Positions 58,048 to 64,000 of a DNA stretch of 64,000 nt are shown in pieces (position 1 is the first letter of the stretch; each line of letters opens with the position of its first letter). The stretch spans positions 11,985,501-12,049,500 of the forward strand of contig NC_090954.1 of assembly GCF_040807025.1 (NCBI RefSeq). The letters run 5' to 3'. The notes under the pieces are model-generated. The model was given only the letters and a program-made list of their open reading frames with translations. It did no database searches and was not told the DNA's origin. Source of the stretch: Struthio camelus (taxonomy: Eukaryota; Chordata; Aves; Struthioniformes; Struthionidae). The position numbers and the translations under genes were made by a program.

Positions 58048-58542
58048 GGGAGAGGGAGAGGGAGAGGGAGAGGGAGAGGGAGAGGGAGAGGGAGAGGGAG
58101 AGGGAGAGGGAGAGGGAGAGGGAGAGGGAGAGGGAGAGGGAGAGGGAGAGGGAGAGGGAGAGGGAGAGGGAGAGGGAGAGGGAGAGGGAGAGGGAGAGGG
58201 AGAGGGAGAGGGAGAGGGAGAGGGAGAGGGAGAGGGAGAGGGAGAGGGAGAGGGAGAGGGAGAGGGAGAGGGAGAGGGAGAGGGAGAGGGAGAGGGAGAG
58301 GGAGAGGGAGAGGGAGAGGGAGAGGGAGAGGGAGAGGGAGAGGGAGAGGGAGAGGGAGAGGGAGAGGGAGAGGGAGAGGGAGAGGGAGAGGGAGAGGGAG
58401 AGGGAGAGGGAGAGGGAGAGGGAGAGGGAGAGGGAGAGGGAGAGGGAGAGGGAGAGGGAGAGGGAGAGGGAGAGGGAGAGGGAGAGGGAGAGGGAGAGGG
58501 AGAGGGAGAGGGAGAGGGAGAGGGAGAGGGAGAGGGAGAGGG
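58048..58542. repeat. Perfect (GGGAGA)n array, about 82.5 copies
   Basis: 495 bp of uninterrupted GGGAGA hexamer; I see no substitution. It is polypurine on the plus strand and (TCTCCC)n in LARP1 pre-mRNA. All six frames are open through the array: plus frames give Gly-Arg, Gly-Glu and Arg-Glu dipeptides, and minus frames give Pro-Leu, Pro-Ser and Leu-Ser. The long open frames over it (plus 57868-58851 and 58010-58564, minus 57996-58649) are consequences of the repeat and are not genes. Its purity suggests recent expansion or active homogenisation. Confidence 0.97.
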
Positions 58543-59244
58543 GGAACTAAGGAAAATGGGCTAAAAAAGCCAGGCAAAAGACGCCTCCTTGTCACGTGTC
58601 TGGGACCACGTAAAAGACAGGGAGGACACCCCTGCAGCTCTGGGGCCACGCTCTGTCCTCATCCAGCACAGCAGCACTGCCGGGAAGGAGGAGAAAGCCA
58701 GCACAGCAAGGATGTGGAGAAGCTGGACCCCACCCAAGCTGGCCCCCCCAGAGCCATATCCAGCCAGCACCCTGAAGGTATCGACAGACAGCCCTTGAGG
58801 TCAGGCTGCGGTGGGGCGAACCAAGTTTCCAGGGGAGGTCATCTCAGATAGATGCCTCCATACACTGGGCTTCTTGCTGATGAAGGGACATGCAAATTGG
58901 CAGAGGGGGAACCACATACAATCAACAGCTCTGCTGAATATGCGACCAAAGCAGCCAGAGAAATCTTGGAAACAAGACAACTACTCTCCCCCTACTTCCC
59001 AGGGCTTGCTGCGGCTGCCGACTTCCACTCTTTGATGCAAATATTAGCAGGAGGCTGATCAAGGAGATTTGTGCCCTGACATTTCAGAAATCTCCTTTTG
59101 CACTTAATTTAGTTGCACTAAATAACACGAGGTTGCACTAGCACTGCCTGGAAACCGAAACAAGATCAGGGCCCTGTTGTGCAAGGGGACATACAAAGCA
59201 GTTACAGAGGGAGCCTACGTTTTAGCTGTGTAAGGCTGGCAAGT

Positions 59245-59350
59245 GGATAGAGCCCAGAGGAGGAAGAAGTGGTTTGCCTGAGGTCACAGAGCAGACACTA
59301 GCAGAGCCAGGAATAGAAAGCAGGTCTCAAGTTTTGATCCAGAATGCTAT
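59245..59350 (-). repeat. MIR-like SINE fragment (inverse)
   Basis: GAGGAAGAAGTGGTTTGCCT, GAGGTCACAGAGCAGACACT and AGCAGAGCCAGGAATAGAAA match the reverse complement of the MIR core (TGCCCAAGGTCACACAGCTAGTAAGTGGCAGAGCCAGGATT). It ends near CCAGAATGCTATCTGTGG. Confidence 0.55.
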
Positions 59351-62300
59351 CTGTGGCCTTCTGCGTCATCTCTGCCTATCCTCAGCTCAGCCGTACGGCC
59401 TCGACAGCAATTCCACCAGAACGAATTCCCTCTCCTCAGCTGGGCCAGCAACTATCCATGGAACCAAGCTGGCAATCACATCATTTCCTGGTGGACTCCC
59501 GGAGTCAAGGTGAGGCTATTTCTTAACAACCGAGGGGGATGAGGCACGGGCAAGAGCACTGGAGTCTTGATGCTGGTACTGCTGTCAAACCCCTCCTATC
59601 ACTAAGTCACAGCTGAAGCGTTCTCTGGCTTTTGGCACTTGCTCACTGAAGCACCTGGCGAGCACCAGAAAGGACAAAGCTACGAAAACATCCCACATTT
59701 GCCTTCCAGACTGTAACTGGCTGCAGTAAAGCGGCCCTCTTCATAGGCTTCAAGGCCGGAAGTTCACAGAGGCATCTAAGTTAGCAAACATCTTTTCACT
59801 GGAAGCAGGAGAATAGTCATTGCACAAGGACCAGACAGCCAGGGCAACAACAGTTCCGTAACTAAACATACACTGACAACGCGCTCCAAAAGGGACACAA
59901 AACTGCAGGATGACAGAGCATTGCATTCAGCCTAGGAGATTTACTTACTACCTAACCTGGGCAAATCAGAAACAACACTGGTCAACCTGGTTCTCTGTCA
60001 TTTCTCGTATCCATTGCAGCTTGTAATAGATTTTTAAAGGCAGTAAATGAAGAGGTGGAATACATCTGCAAGGTTAGGGAAAGACCTGGTACCGCAGCAG
60101 AAATAGCTGCTTCTCGAGCAAGTAACTATAGCGCGTGCCTGCTCCTGGCATACTACTCGGGTGCAATGTAGACAAGGGCTTACACTACCAAAGCACCAAA
60201 TGGGACAGCCTCTCAAACGGCAGTCAGTGCTTATAACTCAAAGCCCAACAGGAATGCAGAGTCTTCCAGGGCTCTCGCAATCCCAGACCTCAGCATGTGC
60301 TCCATCCTTGACACAGCACACCCCTCCTTCCCCCGGGAATCGAGTCAACAGAAAGGAACATGCCTGCCCCTAAGCTGCTCTAAGTTCACAGCATGGCATC
60401 TAGGCAAAACTGCTGATGAAGGTGGTTTTGAAGCCAAGAGCTCGGACTTTGCACTGGAGAAGCTGAGGCAGGGGCACACGCTCTGCGCTGCAGATCCTGT
60501 TGGGGGGGTGGAAGGGAAGAACCGGAATCCCCAAATTCCCTAGAGCTCTCCACAGTAGCCCAAGGGTGCAGAGCAGGAGAGCCAGCCCGCATGCCTAGCA
60601 CTCTAGCAGGCTCTACTTAACCACACGTCTGCAGGGACAAGAGTCTCTGAACTACCCTCTCTCCTTCTGGGGGACGTTCCTGGTGAGCGCCAGCTGGGTA
60701 CCGCAGACCACACCTGGTATTATGGGATAACTACCTTGGTACCATTTCTTCAACGTCTCCAGGCTGATGAAGAACAAGTACAACTTTGGCAAGGTTGAGC
60801 CAAGGTCTTAAGAGGCTGGGGGTCTGCGCAACTTGCAAGTGAGAGGGGAACAGTGTCCCAGCCAAAACTAACACGGCAAGGAAAAGGCATTTGCATTGAC
60901 CTCCTGAGAAATGCCAGGAAGATGGGGGTGTGTTGACAACTTCTGAGAAGAGTAAGGACAGAAATCATTAGACAACTTACACCTAAGACGACTGCTACCA
61001 GCTCCTGCAGTATTTATGCATACGCTTACTGTCCAGGCAAAGAAAATTACGTCCAAGGATTAGCTGTTTCCCCGGGAAGCAGCTACCTCCTCGAGAGTCT
61101 TTCCAGAGGAGGGTAGAGTCCCTCCTGCGGTATCACACACAGGAGGCACTAGGTAGAACAGAACTGACCCAGCATAGCAGTTCCCATAGGAAACAGGGAG
61201 CCAGCAGGTGACAAGCCAGGGCCAAGCCCACAACACGTCTGCTGCAGCTGCGATTACAAGCATCTCCCACTGCTGGCCCCAAAGAAGACCTAGGGAGCCA
61301 ATCTGGAATAGCTACATATGGGTTAACTAACATATATTCCCACCTTGCCAGTGGGGGAAGGCCAGTGCATGAACCGGAGTCCCTGTCCTTCCTCCACATC
61401 TCAAGCTCTCTCCCAGGGTGGCCTGATTTGCTCAGCAGCAGGGGCAAGATGCTGTTTTGGGAGATCTCCCATAGCACCCATCCCAGCCTATACTGATGCA
61501 CCAGAGACTCAGAGCGAGAGCCAGGCCGAACCCAGGTGTGGGAAGACACAGCCGGTGAGCTCTGTGAGCCACATCAGTACCATGGCTTCTCCAGAGACAC
61601 TTGTAGGATCACTCCTGCAGACCATATGTGGCCTACAAGCTGACAGCAGCCTTCCCCCTCCCATCAGCAGCCTGTTTGCTATGGAAGTTGCTGAAGGTTT
61701 GTTTTCTTGTTGAGAGTCTGCCTCATTGAGGATGCCCCTGAAGTTAGAAGGTGGCAGTCTTGAGGGACAGGAAAACACTCTCTGCCCATCTCCAGTGATT
61801 GCTACACCCGCTTCTTCATCAGTGAGACAGCAGTGGTAGGGAATATACCCTTAGCATGAAAGGGCTGGGAAGCATAGGCACAGTGGGGCAGAGGCAACCT
61901 TGGTCTCACCAGGCAGCGATACAGAAGCACGTCTCTGTGCAGAGAGATGGCGATACACTCAGAGACCAAGTACCAGCTTCCACCTCCTCCTGCCTCCCAG
62001 CGACCTGCTCCCAGCACTGGTCTCGGCCAGGTGTCAGAGCTAACGCCTCACTGAGATGAGAAATACTTGCCTCCAGAGCTCCCCACGTCCTGTGTGCACA
62101 AGAAGAAAAGCCTGGGATTTATATCACTGATTGGCTTTGCATGCTCACGTTTTGCTGAAGGTGTCATAAGGTACGTAAAACCTGCAAGGTTCAGGGCAAA
62201 CTGGGCACACGGACTGCATCTCTTCTAGATGCCAATGCAACATTGTCCTGCTCTACCTCCCACCAAATCACTGCCATATGTGGAACGGGGGGGGGGAGGG

Positions 62301-63039
62301 GTGTGAAAACTGAGGGAGTATCAGGATGGGGCTCTCCAACAGTTTTAAATCAGATGCTACTGCAAGGAAATCTTCTGGCATGAACCAGGTGCATCTCCCC
62401 TGTGGGGACTCCCACCCACTCCTGGAGCCGTAGACAAACGCTTGCGGTCACCAGCCTGCGCCACCATTTGCAGCACATGGTCTTGTGACTCCCAGCTGGT
62501 ACCACAGCATCTGGGCCCATCTACAGAGGGAAGAGGGCTATTTTCAGCACCTCTGCAATTTTAGCAGCTTCTTGCCTGTGTAAGAGAAGCTGCCGAGGAA
62601 CAGGCAAGGTCAGGACCAAGCAAGAGGCTTGATCCTTAAGCTGTAGAGTTGAGCAAGATCTGGGCTTGCAAAGCATGTGGGAAGCCTGTTCAGCAGGAGG
62701 AAGACAAGCTGCAGGCACCATGGCTCAAAGCTTTCCAAGCAATTTTCTGCAACTCTTCAACAGACAGCTCCACCTTACAAGCCCTACTGTAACAGCAAAG
62801 GAAGCAAGGAGCTGCCTACACTTCTCGGCAATGTAAGCTCTGCAACTGCTGCAAAGATCACTAGCTAAAAATAACTTCAAAAAGGGCATTTGACAACTCT
62901 GCAGTAAGCATGAGAACACTCCTACCTGGGTGTCCTAAAGCAAGCTCCGAGAGCTCAGGAGTCCATGTGTCCCTGGAAAATGTGAGGAGAGGAGAGAACT
63001 GAGGGTACAGGAAGGTTCAAGGCAGCATGATGGGGCAGC

Positions 63040-63105
63040 AGCGTGGTGGATCAGAGTCATGGGCGGGCACCTGAGTTTTATTCCCAGGTCTGCAAGCCTT
63101 CAAAT
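63040..63105 (+). repeat. Possible MIR/tRNA-SINE head fragment
   Basis: GCGTGGTGGATCAGAGTCAT followed by GGGCACCTGAGTTTTATTCC and CAGGTCTGC has the layout of a SINE head (GTGGTTAGAGC…CTGGGTTCTATTCCCAGCTCTGC). It is short and decayed. Confidence 0.3.
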
Positions 63106-64000
63106 CCCTCAGCTGATACTTCCAAGCAGCGTACAAGAAGGATTCCACAGACAATTCGTAAGGAGGGAAAGAAAAAGCAGCTCATTACTTTCAAGCCTGT
63201 CTCTGCCAAAAGCATCCTAAAGGCAGTGAAGATCTGCAGAGACCTTCAGAATAAGCAGGGCACCAAATGTAAAGAAGCCCTTGTCACTGGGAGCCTACAA
63301 ACAATATTACTTTTTAAATGCAAACCACCATACTCCTGTGATGCAGAACAGTACAGCCAGGATGCACATACGCTTTGTAATAAAAAGCCTGGCCTTATGC
63401 TCTGGCCCGGCAGCCAAACACCCGCCCGGCTGTACACGCTGGTCACCTGCAGGGTCCAATTCCAGTTTGTTTCTGGGGCAGCTGAAAGGAGGAACGGTCT
63501 AGACTTCCTGAAGATGCATAAACCTCCCCCTTGCACAAAAATCCTTCAACTTGTGGATAAGCTATAATCTGGAAGGAACGGGTTAAGAAATGCCAACGGG
63601 CGTTTCTAACATTAACAGCATCAGCAAGGGTACTGTGGATTCCTTATGGCACAGATGACTACTACTTAAAAGGCAGTAAACGAACCTTCTTAAGGGCAAG
63701 TGACATCTTTCTACCACCTTTCCAGGTGACATTCTTCCCCAAGCAGATTTCTAGGAAGCTTGCCTCACAGAAGATACATGCTCGTGCCTTGCACCAATCC
63801 TCCAGATGCCAGGGTCCTACAGAATGAGGCAACACAAGAACTACCCCCTAAACACACCCCTTAAGGAAAACTTACTTCTCTCACTTGCTCTCTCTCAAAC
63901 TAAAAGGTCTTTCCTGGGAAAGCTAGTGGTTCCCAGACTTCAAGAGGCATCCCACTGGGGACACAGTCAAGGTCATCCATCTGATCAGAGACTCGAAACA

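Larger units (their letters stand above)
53675..64000 (-). other. LARP1: LARP1 upstream intron (continues past the window)
   Basis: The acceptor ending at 53675 (CTTCCTCCAG) needs an upstream donor. I found no exon with LARP1-like sequence (for example an NPWTKN-type stretch) up to 64000, so I read this 10.3 kb as intron. It holds the (GGGAGA)n array (58048-58542), a 15-G run at 57700-57714, two MIR-like fragments (57205-57320 and 59245-59350), a weaker SINE head near 63045, and a run of nine G near 62287. No gene on either strand is convincing. Confidence 0.7.

Noticed and set aside
57996-58649. 217-codon minus-strand ORF of Pro-Leu repeats
   Set aside because: Same array on the other strand; any frame of a hexamer without a stop stays open.
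57868-58851. 327-codon plus-strand ORF rich in Gly-Arg
   Set aside because: It is the GGGAGA array read in frame; the flanks have no conserved protein and no splice or promoter support.
1-64000. CRISPR arrays, operons, prokaryotic mobile elements or a dedicated new gene cluster
   Set aside because: The window is intron-rich vertebrate DNA; the only tandem array is a simple hexamer repeat without spacers.

Overview
This is vertebrate nuclear DNA, most likely from a bird. The genes are split by GT-AG introns and encode highly conserved metazoan proteins. Intergenic spacing is tight: the equivalent human 5q33 block is much larger. There are no primate or rodent repeats, but there are decayed CR1-like LINE and MIR-like SINE fragments. 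I called the clade from compactness and repeat type, not from a species-specific marker.

Four genes are present, in the order GEMIN5 (+), CNOT8 (-), FAXDC2 (+), LARP1 (-). This is the human LARP1-FAXDC2-CNOT8-GEMIN5 order read from the other strand. Positions 2-7584 hold the last eleven coding exons of GEMIN5; the WD40 half lies left of the window. Positions 7585-9442 are the GEMIN5 3' UTR and a tail-to-tail spacer that contains a 96-codon ORF ending in a poly(A) tract. Positions 9443-16646 hold CNOT8 with a complete coding sequence of six exons and 292 aa. A CpG island at about 17285-18320 serves the divergent CNOT8/FAXDC2 side and carries a perfect TCTCGCGAGA palindrome, a perfect CCGGAAGT ETS site and two inverted GCGCAGGCGC (NRF1-like) sites. 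From 18.3 to 26.5 kb there is non-coding DNA with a possible second, tissue-type promoter for FAXDC2 near 21.7 kb. FAXDC2 coding exons span 26588-32046 and have all the histidine boxes of the fatty acid hydroxylase/sterol oxidase family. Positions 32047-39672 hold the facing 3' UTRs of FAXDC2 and LARP1. LARP1 fills 39673-53674 with 18 coding exons (929 complete codons), covering the La module and the complete DM15 cap-binding region. Its upstream intron runs off the right end (53675-64000).

Three of the four genes concern RNA: GEMIN5 (snRNP assembly and translation control), CNOT8 (deadenylation) and LARP1 (mTORC1-controlled TOP mRNA stability and translation). FAXDC2 is a membrane oxidase. 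I see no sign that they work as one system; this is a conserved neighbourhood, and no new gene system is evident. The most striking uncharacterised feature is an uninterrupted 495-bp (GGGAGA)n array in the upstream LARP1 intron. Every reading frame of the unit is open and encodes a dipeptide repeat.

Gene identities come from recalled conserved protein families, read against the translated exons; no database search was run. Exon borders were set by reading frame, splice consensus and protein continuity. Every junction is phase-consistent, and the summed coding lengths are whole codons.
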